Assembly (NCBI RefSeq): GCF_900188275.1
Contig: NZ_FZNY01000001.1
Location: 1,240,001 to 1,304,000 of the forward strand
Direction: 5' to 3'
Length of the DNA: 64,000 nucleotides
Origin: Dokdonia pacifica
GTDB taxonomy: Bacteria; Bacteroidota; Bacteroidia; Flavobacteriales; Flavobacteriaceae
The position numbers and the translations under genes were made by a program. Below the pieces are notes generated by a model. It searched no databases, was not told where the DNA came from, and saw only the letters and a program-made list of their open reading frames with translations. Shown in pieces: positions 11,701 through 19,072 of this stretch; position 1 is the first letter of the stretch; each line of letters begins with the position of its first letter.

Positions 11701-12155
11701 ATCCAGCTAATGATGGAACTACAGGATCTATACCTTTTGAGATCAACCCAGGTGAAGATATTACAACAGTTCTAGTAACACCAGGAGGATTCCCTGAAGA
11801 AATAAGCTATAACATTTTAGCAGTTGATGGAACTACTGTTATCGCATCTGGTGATGCAGATAATAATATTGAGTCAGGAACATTAACTTCTAGTTGTACT
11901 TTATCTGTAGAAGAGAATACATTAGAAGGATTTAACTTCTTCCCTAATCCAGTACAAGATGTAATTAATCTTGATGCTAGAACAGGAATAGAAAATGTAA
12001 CAATGTTTAACCTATTAGGTCAAAAAGTACTTGAACAAAAAGTAGATGGATCATCTACGTATCAATTAAATGTAAGTACTATGGCTAAAGGAACTTACTT
12101 AATGCAAGTAACTTCTAATGGTGTAACAGGAGTATATAGAGTGATTAAGAAATAG
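8724..12155 (+). CDS. Large modular secreted protein with T9SS type A sorting domain
   Basis: I take the start at 8724, because MKKITLLLCLFAVAAFGQ is a clean signal peptide; an in-frame ATG 30 bases earlier adds an unlikely extension. The 1143-residue protein contains two tandem, roughly 130-residue repeats, each with NDDPE and AIDDPSCGN motifs. Next are two copies of a roughly 100-residue module starting CEYTLEM.DSFGDGWNGA. Between these lie a fibronectin-III-like segment (CVAPQNLMAGNF, DISWDPF) and a CUB/PPC-like domain. The C-terminus is a sorting domain (FFPNPVQD, GQKVLEQK, KGTYLMQV). It is probably exported by the T9SS and anchored at or released from the surface. It is very acidic (repeated DDDP), suggesting calcium binding; adhesin is the likeliest role. 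It stands alone with its own terminator. Confidence 0.88.
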   Translation: MKKITLLLCLFAVAAFGQNPLTLQEYVDAGLQKEVATIDKPDGSVASIQARGANVTTFDDRDDYLANCSNGDMLILEDFAGGPGALIGCGEILSSAGDTCYPAGELQEGFEITVNTPGNVTVYLDPADGFGTLDPAVGSNTFTDFTVINFTGADPVTSTGFDLYSLTGGSSVDIRVIGEGGLIDTVTVDVTSTGPVFVGILAAETIVSLELEDLSGANVELVAQLLYGTCAPPPLNDDPETAASLTVGLVFEDFPVIADNTEATATAIDDPSCGNFTEADLWYSFVVPDSGSVTVESQEDDGSITDTAISIYEGEIGSLVEVVCNDDGGIGLFSLAEVEGRTPGEVLYARVWEWNGGSLGTFQMSAYDTPPPTNDDPEGAIPLTLGAVFTDFPVTASNVSATDTAIDDPSCGNYGGADVWFTVVPPSTGQLTIETDTAGGITDTGMALYSGEIGALVEIGCDDDGGNGLFSLVDLTDQEPGAVLYVRVWEWGGGGFGPFQVAAYSNCPVNAAEIETSTGDTEVSICVGDDMPDPIDVTIVGDPVGTNNGWIITDNATGEILGLPMAPPFDLDGVEPGVCAVYYVRYEDGLVGLDMGANIGDLDGCFDLSNPILIDRVDEGGVCEMCEYTLEMNDSFGDGWNGAIMDVLVDGVVVLDDVSLDDDPNNDGVQGILTFPVNSTADVTTMFIDGGGFPGEVSYRILDVNGIEVASGTADPATDIMSGTLTADCPSCVAPQNLMAGNFMPGTVDISWDPFMDALGYIWEIQDQGVPQGTPDPIASGSTIDMTTDSAVGPFISGNFYTLYVQSFCTEDDSSIFVSIDFQFLLPPPNDDCEEAIALECGTTVAGTTLGGMDSGQNPSADVFYTYTGNGATEFVTLSLCDGLTTYDSFIRVFDDGCELVNEIAFNDDFCGLQSQVTFTSDGTTTYTIMVEGFGASVGDFSLAVSCEEAAPPGECEYTLEMFDSFGDGWNGATINVLRDGLIILNGVSLDDDPANDGTTGSIPFEINPGEDITTVLVTPGGFPEEISYNILAVDGTTVIASGDADNNIESGTLTSSCTLSVEENTLEGFNFFPNPVQDVINLDARTGIENVTMFNLLGQKVLEQKVDGSSTYQLNVSTMAKGTYLMQVTSNGVTGVYRVIKK

Positions 12156-12180
12156 TAATTTTCTTAAAAACTAAACTTAA

Positions 12181-12210
12181 AAAGCCCATCACTCGAAAGT
12201 GATGGGCTTT
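12181..12210 (+). terminator. Terminator after T9SS protein gene
   Basis: AAAGCCCATCAC and its complement pair around TCGAAA, followed by a T-rich tail. It lies between convergent genes (8724 and 12233) and may serve both. Confidence 0.9.
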
Positions 12211-12232
12211 CTTTTTTAATGGTATCTGTGTT

Positions 12233-12691
12233 TTAAATAGCTTTTACTAATGCCATAGCGTACCCTAAGTGTAAACCTTCATGAAAATTATTAAATGCGA
12301 TAGCATCTTCTACTTTATGAAGCGTTCCTCCACTTGTACTTAAAGTATAAGTTTTAAACGTTTTAAAAACACCCTCACTATAATCTTTTTCTAACTGGTT
12401 TATTGTTGAAAATAATAACTGTTTTATTTCTTCTATTTCTTCTAAGGAGGCTGGTTTTTCAGGTTTTGTTCCTTTTTTATAGAGATCAATAATATGTTTT
12501 GGAATCTGAATATCTTCTCCAGATAGCCCATATACTAACAACTGTTGTGTCGCTATACTATGTCCAATATTCCAAAGAATGTTATTATTATAACCATCGG
12601 GAATTTTGTTGAGTTGCTCAGGAGTTAACTTCTCCATTAGATTGTGTAGTAATTGTCGGTTTTTTTGACAAATGTCAAAGTCGTAAATCAT
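12233..12691 (-). CDS. DinB-family protein
   Basis: This 152-residue four-helix-bundle protein has DinB-like histidines: NIGHSIA in the second helix, and NFHEGLHLGY near the C-terminus. These are placed as the metal-binding triad of the DinB/YfiT superfamily. Members are metal-dependent enzymes such as thiol S-transferases, but the reaction here is unknown. It diverges from the ArsC-like gene with a short gap, and ends against the terminator of the convergent T9SS gene. Confidence 0.85.
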   Translation of the reverse strand: MIYDFDICQKNRQLLHNLMEKLTPEQLNKIPDGYNNNILWNIGHSIATQQLLVYGLSGEDIQIPKHIIDLYKKGTKPEKPASLEEIEEIKQLLFSTINQLEKDYSEGVFKTFKTYTLSTSGGTLHKVEDAIAFNNFHEGLHLGYAMALVKAI

Positions 12692-12773
12692 GATGTGAAT
12701 TTTTTATTAAAAGTAGTTTATTTCATAATAAATGACCGAATTTTGTGATGATAACTCATATAGCTATTTTGTT

Positions 12774-13124
12774 GTGAAAAAAATATACCATCTCTCTACT
12801 TGTAATACCTGCCAACGTATTATACAAGAAATTAATACAAGCAATGATGTAGAATTACAAGACATAAAAACTGTAGCGATTACTAAAGAGCAATTGGAAG
12901 CGATGCATGCTTTTACTGGAAGCTATGAAGCTTTGTTTAGTAAAAGAGCGCAGCTATATCGTCAGCGTAATTTAAACGAACAAACCCTTTCTGAAGAAGA
13001 TTATAAAAACCTTATTTTGGAGCATTATACCTTCTTAAAACGCCCAGTAATGATTGTAAATGATGCCATTTTTGTTGGAAATAGCAAAAAAGTAGTTGCA
13101 CAAGCTATAGAGGCGTTTAAATAA
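12774..13124 (+). CDS. ArsC/Spx-family thioredoxin-fold protein
   Basis: This is a 116-residue protein if the GTG at 12774 is the start (M/VKKIYHLSTCNTCQRII). An ATG at 12732 would add an atypical 14-residue tail (MTEFCDDNS...). The family normally begins at KIYHLSTC, so I prefer GTG. The ArsC-family N-terminal motif CNTC (C10, C13) is present, and KRPVMIVND is the conserved substrate-binding-like loop. It is related to glutaredoxin-type arsenate reductases, but no arsenic genes are near, so the substrate is uncertain. It lies 2 bases before the EamA transporter and is probably co-transcribed with it. Confidence 0.82.
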   Translation: MKKIYHLSTCNTCQRIIQEINTSNDVELQDIKTVAITKEQLEAMHAFTGSYEALFSKRAQLYRQRNLNEQTLSEEDYKNLILEHYTFLKRPVMIVNDAIFVGNSKKVVAQAIEAFK

Positions 13125-13126
13125 TC

Positions 13127-14026
13127 ATGAGTAAGCGTCATTTAGCATTACTAGCAGCATTTGGAGCTAGTTTTATTTACGGTGTAAACCATACACTTGC
13201 AAAAGATCTAATGCCCACATATATTAAACCTTTTGGGTTTATTATGCTACGAGTTTTAGGAGCTGCACTGTTGTTTTGGATGACTAGTTTATTTTTTCCC
13301 AAAGAAAAGATAGATCGTAAAGATTGGGGGCGTATTGTTCTTTGTGCTTTGTTTGGAATGACTATCAATATGCTCATGTTTTTTAAAGGACTAGCGTTAT
13401 CTACTCCCATAAATAGTAGTGTAGTCATTACATTATCTCCGGTTATTTTATTGGTGTTATCTGCTATTTTTTTAAAAGAAAAAATCACATGGTTTAAAGG
13501 CTCTGGTATCGGTATAGGATTAGTAGGAGCACTTGTTTTGATTCTTTTTGGAGCAAAAACACAAGAGAATGCCCCTAATATCCCTTTAGGAAATATCTTA
13601 TTTATAGTAAATGCTACAGCATATTCTGTGTATCTAATTATAGTAAAACCATTGACTGCCAAATATTCATCCATTACACTAATGAAATGGTTTTTTTTAA
13701 TAGCTGTATTTACAAATTTACCCGTTGCATTACCTGAATTTATGGAAGTACAGTGGTCTACATTACCAATGTCAGTAATTGGAGTAATGATTTTTGTAGT
13801 AGTTGGAACCACTTATCTTACATACCTATTTAATGTTTTTGCATTACGTACACTTAGGCCATCTACCATTGGAGCATTTATTTACCTTCAGCCGTTATTA
13901 GCAACATTAGTAGCTATAGTCCTAGGAGCAGATTCTTTAACCGGAATTCGTGTTTTTGCGGCAGCATTGATTTTTTTAGGAGTATATTTAAGTACAAAAC
14001 GTAAAACAACTACTACGGTTGAGTGA
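13127..14026 (+). CDS. EamA-family (DMT) permease
   Basis: This is a 299-residue integral membrane protein with ten predicted hydrophobic segments, arranged as two EamA repeats (residues about 8-140 and 150-290). The family motif ALSTPINSSVVITLSPVILLVLSAIFLKE closes the first repeat, and FIYLQPLLATLVAIVLG the second. DMT permeases export amino acids, purines or other metabolites; the substrate is unknown. It starts 2 bases after the ArsC-like gene and overlaps the next gene by 8 bases, so the three probably form an operon. Confidence 0.9.
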   Translation: MSKRHLALLAAFGASFIYGVNHTLAKDLMPTYIKPFGFIMLRVLGAALLFWMTSLFFPKEKIDRKDWGRIVLCALFGMTINMLMFFKGLALSTPINSSVVITLSPVILLVLSAIFLKEKITWFKGSGIGIGLVGALVLILFGAKTQENAPNIPLGNILFIVNATAYSVYLIIVKPLTAKYSSITLMKWFFLIAVFTNLPVALPEFMEVQWSTLPMSVIGVMIFVVVGTTYLTYLFNVFALRTLRPSTIGAFIYLQPLLATLVAIVLGADSLTGIRVFAAALIFLGVYLSTKRKTTTTVE

Positions 14027-15155
14027 TTTAAAAGTTACATATTATACTACGGTACAAGAAGTCTCTGATACGGTATTCGAAACATTAGCATGTAATCACA
14101 CTTTATATTTTACAAAGGAATTTCTTTATGCTTTTGAAAAAGCAAACCCAAAAATAGAATACTGTTATTTAGTGCTTTCTCAAGATAATGAAGTTGTGTC
14201 TTTAGCTATTTTACAACGAATGAGTGTGGCTATAGACAATGCACAAGAGCATCTTCCTTTTTCAGAACGTATAGCACGCTCGTTACAATGCTATATAAGC
14301 GCTCGAAAAATACACACCATCGTATGTGGTAACGTATTTTTAAGTGGAAACTACGGAGTTATTATAAAAGATGAAATTCCTCAAAATCCCATTTATAAGA
14401 AGGTTGCTCAGGAAATAAAGAAGGTTCACACAAAAAAGAAAGCCTCTGTTTTTTTCTTTAAAGACTTTACTAGTCTTGATATTCCGGTAGTTTCTGAAGT
14501 AGAGAAACACCAGTTTCAGCCATTTGCGGTAGAACCAAATATGTGTCTTAGTATACAAGAAGAATGGACAGATTTTGATCAATACAAGGCTTCGTTAAAG
14601 TCAAAGTATCGTGTAAAAGTTAATAAGGCAGATAAAAAAAGCGCACCATTAACTATACGATCTTTTGAATCAGAAGACATAGACACACACCGTAAAGAAT
14701 TGCAACAACTATACTGCAATATCACAGATCGGGCATTGTTTAAGACCATAGATTTAGAAATTGAAACGTATCGATTATTGAAGTTACGCTTTCGCGAAAG
14801 CGTACTCATAAACACCTACTGGTTTAAGGATCGTATCGTAGGCTTTGCAACCGCATTTATGGTGGAAAATAGAGTAGATGCACACTTTATTGGGATAGAT
14901 TATGATTACAATAAAGAGTTGTCCATTTATCCTAGAATTCTAAATGATTATGTACGTCTAGGAATCGAAACGAAAGCTAAAGAAGTTAACTTTGGAAGAA
15001 CCTCATCAGAAATTAAAAGTACGCTAGGTGCCGTCCCAGAAAATCTTACGTGCTATGTGCGACATCGCAGAACTGTGGCGACCTTACTATTTAAGCCTTT
15101 GGTTAGACAGATCAAGATGAAAGAGTACAAACAGCATACACCTTTTAAAATATAA
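14019..15155 (+). CDS. GNAT/FemAB-like acyltransferase-fold protein
   Basis: This is a 378-residue cytoplasmic protein starting at a TTG that overlaps the permease gene; no closer ATG fits. The C-terminal half (YRVKVNKADKKS, YWFKDRIVGFATAFM, HFIGIDYDYNKELSIYPRI, VNFGRTSSEIKSTLGA) has the layout of the GNAT-like/FemAB peptidyl-acyltransferase group. The reaction is not known. A palindromic repeat at 14785-14804 is read in frame as RFRES in LLKLRFRESVLINTYW, replacing or extending a loop. It is followed by a terminator shared with the convergent DUF1761 gene. Confidence 0.75.
   Translation: MSDLKVTYYTTVQEVSDTVFETLACNHTLYFTKEFLYAFEKANPKIEYCYLVLSQDNEVVSLAILQRMSVAIDNAQEHLPFSERIARSLQCYISARKIHTIVCGNVFLSGNYGVIIKDEIPQNPIYKKVAQEIKKVHTKKKASVFFFKDFTSLDIPVVSEVEKHQFQPFAVEPNMCLSIQEEWTDFDQYKASLKSKYRVKVNKADKKSAPLTIRSFESEDIDTHRKELQQLYCNITDRALFKTIDLEIETYRLLKLRFRESVLINTYWFKDRIVGFATAFMVENRVDAHFIGIDYDYNKELSIYPRILNDYVRLGIETKAKEVNFGRTSSEIKSTLGAVPENLTCYVRHRRTVATLLFKPLVRQIKMKEYKQHTPFKI
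14785..14804. repeat. Palindromic repeat copy in GNAT-like gene
   Basis: Perfect 20-bp palindrome with core CGCTTTCGCGAAAGCG, flanked by TA. It is read in frame as Arg-Phe-Arg-Glu-Ser. Confidence 0.92.
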
Positions 15156-15186
15156 AAAGCTCATTAAATAATTTAATGAGCTTTTG
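15156..15186. terminator. Bidirectional terminator
   Basis: AAAAGCTCATTAAAT with its complement AATTTAATGAGCTTTT forms a hairpin in the gap between the convergent 14019 and 15207 genes. Confidence 0.82.
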
Positions 15187-15206
15187 TAGTATAGTTCAGT
15201 ATGTAA

Positions 15207-15644
15207 TTATATCCAAGCGTTGATAATACCTCCCATTATAGCTAGTGTTACTGTCCAATATCCAGCAGCAATCAAAACATATTTGATAGATTTACGTTCA
15301 TATAAAGCGATAGTTCCAAGAACAGGGAGTATTACAAAAAGCCCCATGAGTGTACCATGAAAAGCCCCATGTTTAAATGTAAGGAAAGGTTCTTGCCCAT
15401 GGATTTCTCCACCACCACCACCTATCATGACTTGCGCCCACATAGTGAATGATAGAAAACAAGCAAAAATAAAACTCAATCCAAAGATAAGCGCCATATT
15501 GCCTTCTTTCACTTTTTCTTCAGTCATCCCAGATTCTTTCATCCAGGCTTTGCCAAATAAGGGGCCATACCATACAAAACCTACAACCAGAGAGGAAGCA
15601 GCAGCTACTAGAAGTGCTATCCAATTAATGTCATAATCTCCCAT
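15207..15644 (-). CDS. DUF1761 membrane protein
   Basis: This 145-residue protein has four hydrophobic segments. The DUF1761 signature is near the N-terminus: NWIALLVAAASSLVVGFVWYG, then PLFGKAWMKESG. No function is known. It is a single gene between a shared terminator and a divergent SnoaL-like gene. Confidence 0.87.
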   Translation of the reverse strand: MGDYDINWIALLVAAASSLVVGFVWYGPLFGKAWMKESGMTEEKVKEGNMALIFGLSFIFACFLSFTMWAQVMIGGGGGEIHGQEPFLTFKHGAFHGTLMGLFVILPVLGTIALYERKSIKYVLIAAGYWTVTLAIMGGIINAWI

Positions 15645-15802
15645 AAATTTTAATATTTTTTGATTAGTTATGAATTAAAGTTACTAAAAAAAGTAAACTT
15701 TGTTTAACATAAAAGACTTGTAATGCTGCTTTAAGGATTGTAATTTTAAACAAAACAAGGTGTTATATACACAATAGATAAATAAAAAACAATTCTATAA
15801 TT

Positions 15803-16174
15803 ATGGAGACAAAAGAAATCGCAGAAAAATTAGTGAGCTGGTGTAATCAAGGAGATTATGCTAGTTGTTACCAAAATTTGTATAGCCCAAATATTGTAAG
15901 TATTGAACCCAAAGGAGCCCAAATGGAAGAAGTACAAGGAATGGAAGCCGTAGCTCAAAAAGGAGCTTGGTGGGAAGAAACCTTTGAAGTGCACAGTAGT
16001 AAAGTAAGTGAACCTACGGTGGCTGATAATTGGTTTTCTGTACGCTTTGAAATGGATACCACACATCGACCAAGCGGACATCGCTCTCAATCTTCAGAAA
16101 TTGCAGTATACCAAGTACAAGATGGCAAAATTGTAAAAGAACAGTTCTTTTATGATATGCCACCTAGTGAGTAG
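15803..16174 (+). CDS. SnoaL/NTF2-like protein
   Basis: This 123-residue cytoplasmic protein has the NTF2-like layout. An N-terminal helix (EIAEKLVSWCNQGDYASCYQ) is followed by NLYSPNIVSIEP, a curved sheet with VADNWFSVRFEMD, and a C-terminal strand IAVYQVQDGKIVKEQFFYDM. Family members act as isomerases, dehydratases or binding proteins; no substrate can be inferred. It is followed by a terminator shared with the convergent thioesterase gene. Confidence 0.8.
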   Translation: METKEIAEKLVSWCNQGDYASCYQNLYSPNIVSIEPKGAQMEEVQGMEAVAQKGAWWEETFEVHSSKVSEPTVADNWFSVRFEMDTTHRPSGHRSQSSEIAVYQVQDGKIVKEQFFYDMPPSE

Positions 16175-16180
16175 TTATAA

Positions 16181-16214
16181 AAAAGCCTGAGTATGAAAAT
16201 GTACTCAGGCTTTT
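16181..16214. terminator. Bidirectional terminator
   Basis: AAAAGCCTGAGTA pairs with TACTCAGGCTTTT across an 8-base loop, followed by a T-rich run. It serves the convergent SnoaL-like and thioesterase genes. Confidence 0.9.
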
Positions 16215-16218
16215 ATTT

Positions 16219-16707
16219 TTATGAAACCGATTCTTCCAAATGCACAGGGGCTTGTCCATGTGCACGCATATCTTCTTTGGTTAATACTTTATAATCTGGT
16301 GTTTTTGGAGCATTTTCTAACATAGGTAGTAATGCCTCGGGGAGACCACATAATTTACGTGTAGTTAGATCTATCCATCCTCCTTGCATAGTACCACGAG
16401 CTATATTACGTCCCTTGTAGTCGTAAAAATTGTGTACAAACTTAAAAAACATACCATCTGGACTACTACCTCCTAATTCAAAACTTACACGAATAGGTTT
16501 GCCTTGAAAGGCTTCTTTAAAAAAGAATAATTGTTCATGAAATACAACAGGGCCAATGTTATGAATGACCATTTCTTTTTGGCTTAATCCATTTTCAATC
16601 ATAAAACCCATACGGGTGTGACTCATAAAATTTACATAAGCACTATTGGCTAGATGCCTATTTGCATCTATATCACTCCATCGGATATCAAACTCTTTAA
16701 AGTACAT
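16219..16707 (-). CDS. Acyl-CoA thioesterase (4HBT hotdog fold)
   Basis: This 162-residue protein shows the hotdog start YFKEFDIRWSDIDANRHLANSAYVNF, which is the FadM/YbgC-like DxDxxxHxxNxxY pattern with the catalytic Asp region. Its length is normal. It probably hydrolyses fatty or aryl acyl-CoA. It overlaps the upstream alpha/beta-hydrolase gene by 11 bases, so the two are co-translated from one message. That message is probably controlled by the TetR regulator at 17601, because the hydrolase promoter carries the same operator as tetR. Confidence 0.85.
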   Translation of the reverse strand: MYFKEFDIRWSDIDANRHLANSAYVNFMSHTRMGFMIENGLSQKEMVIHNIGPVVFHEQLFFFKEAFQGKPIRVSFELGGSSPDGMFFKFVHNFYDYKGRNIARGTMQGGWIDLTTRKLCGLPEALLPMLENAPKTPDYKVLTKEDMRAHGQAPVHLEESVS

Positions 16708-17551
16708 AATTATTTACCGTTTTATATTTTAAAAATTCTTTAATACTATCTATAGTTTCTTGGCCTTTCAACATATGATTTTGACCTTGAATATATTTTC
16801 GACCTATGTGCGGTAAATGCTTAATTGCATCTTTAATAGGTGCTAAGGGAGTTACACTATCTGACTCCTCGTGAATGACTAAACAAGGAACATCTACCTT
16901 TTCAAAGAATCGTTGCAAAGTTACTTCCTCAAAAGGAATTTTAAGGACTGTATCTATTTTATTACGAAGATTTTTTAATGCCTTTTTTGAAAGAAAAAGC
17001 ATTTCTTTGGAATATTGCAGAATAGCATCTATTCCTGTAGGAGTTCCCATGATGACATAAGCACCTATAGGCGTTTTAGAATTTAATAAATATTGGTAAC
17101 TCGTAGATAGAGACCCTAAAGAATGACAAATGGCACAATCTACTTCCCCTATATGATACACTGCAGATTGAATGGTTTCTCTATATAATTCTACATTAAG
17201 ATGATTTCCTTCAGAAGCGCCATGAGCGGGCGCATCTAACGCATAGATGGTATATTCTTGTAAATCTAGCTGCTCTACATATGGTTGCCATTGTTTGCTA
17301 TTACTCGTCCAACCATGTAAGAATAGTAGTTTTTTATCTCCCGTCCCCCAATGATGTAAAGCCACATTTGTTCCCCTAGAAGTTGGTAATAGGATAGTCG
17401 TGCCTTTTTCAAAAAAAGCTTTTGTAGCAGGCTTTAGTGGAGGTTTCTTTACTTTACAAAGTAACTTAAATTGAAGCTCTTGATTATACTTTGTGAATAT
17501 AGTAGTGGCATTAATGTAAAAACCGATACACTTTAATACTAATTTTTCCAT
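16697..17551 (-). CDS. Alpha/beta hydrolase
   Basis: This 284-residue protein has the hydrolase pattern FLHGWTSNSKQW (oxyanion region), ALDAPAHGASEG, and the nucleophile elbow CHSLGS (S144). An acid/His region follows (EESDSVTPLAPI, then GQNHMLKG). The start at 17549-17551 is a plain ATG. It is the first gene of a two-gene unit with the thioesterase. A GATACC..GGTATC operator lies 15 bases upstream of the ATG, identical to that in the tetR promoter. Substrate is unknown; an ester or lipid is plausible from its partner. Confidence 0.88.
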   Translation of the reverse strand: MEKLVLKCIGFYINATTIFTKYNQELQFKLLCKVKKPPLKPATKAFFEKGTTILLPTSRGTNVALHHWGTGDKKLLFLHGWTSNSKQWQPYVEQLDLQEYTIYALDAPAHGASEGNHLNVELYRETIQSAVYHIGEVDCAICHSLGSLSTSYQYLLNSKTPIGAYVIMGTPTGIDAILQYSKEMLFLSKKALKNLRNKIDTVLKIPFEEVTLQRFFEKVDVPCLVIHEESDSVTPLAPIKDAIKHLPHIGRKYIQGQNHMLKGQETIDSIKEFLKYKTVNNYVL

Positions 17552-17565
17552 AACGATTTATTTAT

Positions 17566-17581
17566 GATACCAATCGGTATC
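17566..17581. promoter_or_regulatory. TetR operator upstream of the hydrolase-thioesterase unit
   Basis: GATACC-AATC-GGTATC is an inverted repeat 15 bases upstream of the hydrolase ATG. Read on the minus strand it is GATACCGATTGGTATC, the same 16 bases as at 18199-18214 upstream of tetR. Confidence 0.75.
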
Positions 17582-17600
17582 TATAAGGTTAAATTTTTTT

Positions 17601-18191
17601 TTAGATTACGATTTCTTTTACAAGATTTCTTAAATGATTAATGGCATGTGTAATAGCTGTTTTATTATTTTCTAACCTACTCATCATAATACCTCCTTCT
17701 AGTATTGCAATAAAAATAGTTATATAATAATCTATAGCTATTGTTGATTTTATTTGGTTGTTTTTAATCCCATTTTGGAATAAAATATGCATAGACTCCT
17801 TTAAGCGAGACAACATTACTAATGCTTGTTCCTTTATAATGGGATTTGCATCATCAGATTCTATAGCGGCATTTAGTAAAGGACAGCCTCCTTGATACAA
17901 AGGTGTTTCCATATAACCTTCAAAGAAAATGAAAATAGCTTCCATTTTTTCCTGGAAATTGGTGGCGGCTTTTATAGAAGTACTTATCTCTTTAAACATA
18001 CGTTTAGAAAGGCTATGTAAAGCTTGCCGTTCTAAGTCTTCTTTGTTTTCAAAATGACGATAAATAGCTCCTTTTGTAAATCCTGTAGCTTTCGTTATAT
18101 CAGATAGGGAAGTGGCTTTATATCCTTGTGTATTAAAGAGATCGGCGCTTTTTAATATAATAAGTTCTTTTGTAGCTTCAGGATTTCGCAT
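17601..18191 (-). CDS. TetR/AcrR-family regulator
   Basis: This 196-residue repressor starts at the ATG at 18191 (MRNPEATKELIILKSADLFN); a TTG two codons earlier is also open. The helix-turn-helix reads GYKATSLSDITKATGFTKGAIYRHFENKEDL, a classic TetR motif. The C-terminal ligand domain has GGCPLLNAAIES, as in YxaF/LmrA-like regulators. Its own promoter carries an operator between -33 and -7, and the downstream hydrolase operon has the same site. Autoregulation and control of that operon are inferred from this. Confidence 0.92.
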   Translation of the reverse strand: MRNPEATKELIILKSADLFNTQGYKATSLSDITKATGFTKGAIYRHFENKEDLERQALHSLSKRMFKEISTSIKAATNFQEKMEAIFIFFEGYMETPLYQGGCPLLNAAIESDDANPIIKEQALVMLSRLKESMHILFQNGIKNNQIKSTIAIDYYITIFIAILEGGIMMSRLENNKTAITHAINHLRNLVKEIVI

Positions 18192-18194
18192 ACA

Positions 18195-18225
18195 CAAAGA
18201 TACCGATTGGTATCTATATATGCAA
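18195..18225 (-). promoter_or_regulatory. tetR promoter (TTG-N20-TATCTTTG)
   Basis: On the minus strand, TTG (18225-18223) and TATCTTTG (18202-18195) lie 20 bases apart, a good Bacteroidota promoter. The -7 box ends three bases before the ATG at 18191, so the message may be leaderless. Confidence 0.65.
18199..18214. promoter_or_regulatory. TetR operator in its own promoter
   Basis: GATACCGATTGGTATC (extended by A/T to 18 bp) lies between and across the -33 and -7 boxes. Binding would block RNA polymerase. The same site recurs at 17566-17581. Confidence 0.78.
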
Positions 18226-18258
18226 TATTTTTATTTTTGAGAAGTATTTAAATAAAAA

Positions 18259-18277
18259 ACCCCCTAAAAAAGGGGGT
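18259..18277 (-). terminator. Terminator of the azoreductase-SDR unit
   Basis: On the minus strand, CCCCCT-TTTT-TAGGGGG is followed by TTTTTTATTT, 23 bases past the SDR stop. Confidence 0.85.
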
Positions 18278-18299
18278 ATAGATTTTATAATGATCAATA

Positions 18300-19052
18300 T
18301 TAGATTTGACTCATTCCTCCATCAATTTCAATTTCAACACCATTTACATAACTAGCATCATTGCTTGCTAAGAAAGCTGCTGCACCGGCAATTTCTCTTG
18401 CTTCTCCAAAACGTTTAAGAGGAACGCCTTGAGCAAAACTAGCGCCCATTTCTTGTACTTGTTCTTCTGTCATACCTTCCATTTTATTGTAAATAGGTGT
18501 TCCTATAGGTCCAGGAGCAATACTATTCACACGAATCCCTCTAGAAGCAAGTTCGCTTGTCAAAACACGTGCATAGGATCGTAAGGCACCTTTTGTTGCA
18601 CTATAAACTCCAGCACCTTCAAATCCTTTTTGATGAACAATAGAGGTGTTAAAAATGATACTAGCTCCATCATTAAGATTAGGAATTGCCTCTTTTACAA
18701 GAAAAGCAGGGCCTTTAATGTTTGTATTAAATTGATTGTCAAAAAAGTCTTCAGTAATTTGATCAGAGGGAGCAAATTGAGCGACACCTGCATTTGCAAA
18801 AAGCACATCAATTTTCCCATAAGTATTTACTGCTTCTTCGATAAGACGTTTGCTATCTGCAGGATTAGATTGATCTGAAAGTACGGCTTTAAAATCACCT
18901 TCTAATAATGAAGAAGCCTCATCTAATGCTTCTTGTCTTCTTCCTGAAAAAACAACTTTTGCTCCTTCTTCTAAAAAACGTTGTACTGTTGCAAATCCTA
19001 TTCCTGAATTACCTCCAGTAATTACAGCAACTTTATTTTCTAATTTTTTCAT
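18300..19052 (-). CDS. SDR-family oxidoreductase
   Basis: This 250-residue classical short-chain dehydrogenase has the cofactor site GGNSGIGFATVQRF, then NAGVAQF, the catalytic YSATKGAL (YxxxK), and PGPIGTP. The C-terminus GVEIEIDGGMSQI is typical. It is 20 bases downstream of the azoreductase gene and is likely co-transcribed under the TetR regulator at 19707. It may detoxify carbonyl or quinone compounds with its neighbour; the substrate is unknown. Confidence 0.92.
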   Translation of the reverse strand: MKKLENKVAVITGGNSGIGFATVQRFLEEGAKVVFSGRRQEALDEASSLLEGDFKAVLSDQSNPADSKRLIEEAVNTYGKIDVLFANAGVAQFAPSDQITEDFFDNQFNTNIKGPAFLVKEAIPNLNDGASIIFNTSIVHQKGFEGAGVYSATKGALRSYARVLTSELASRGIRVNSIAPGPIGTPIYNKMEGMTEEQVQEMGASFAQGVPLKRFGEAREIAGAAAFLASNDASYVNGVEIEIDGGMSQI

Positions 19053-19072
19053 AGTATTTAATTTTTGATTGT

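Noticed and set aside
12732-12773. Longer N-terminus for the ArsC-like protein
   Set aside because: The 14 added residues do not look like the family, which begins at KIYHLSTC; GTG at 12774 is preferred.
13177-13812. A 211-codon open frame on the minus strand opposite the EamA permease gene
   Set aside because: It lies wholly within a clear permease gene, has no family motif and lacks a start context. It is a shadow of biased codon use.
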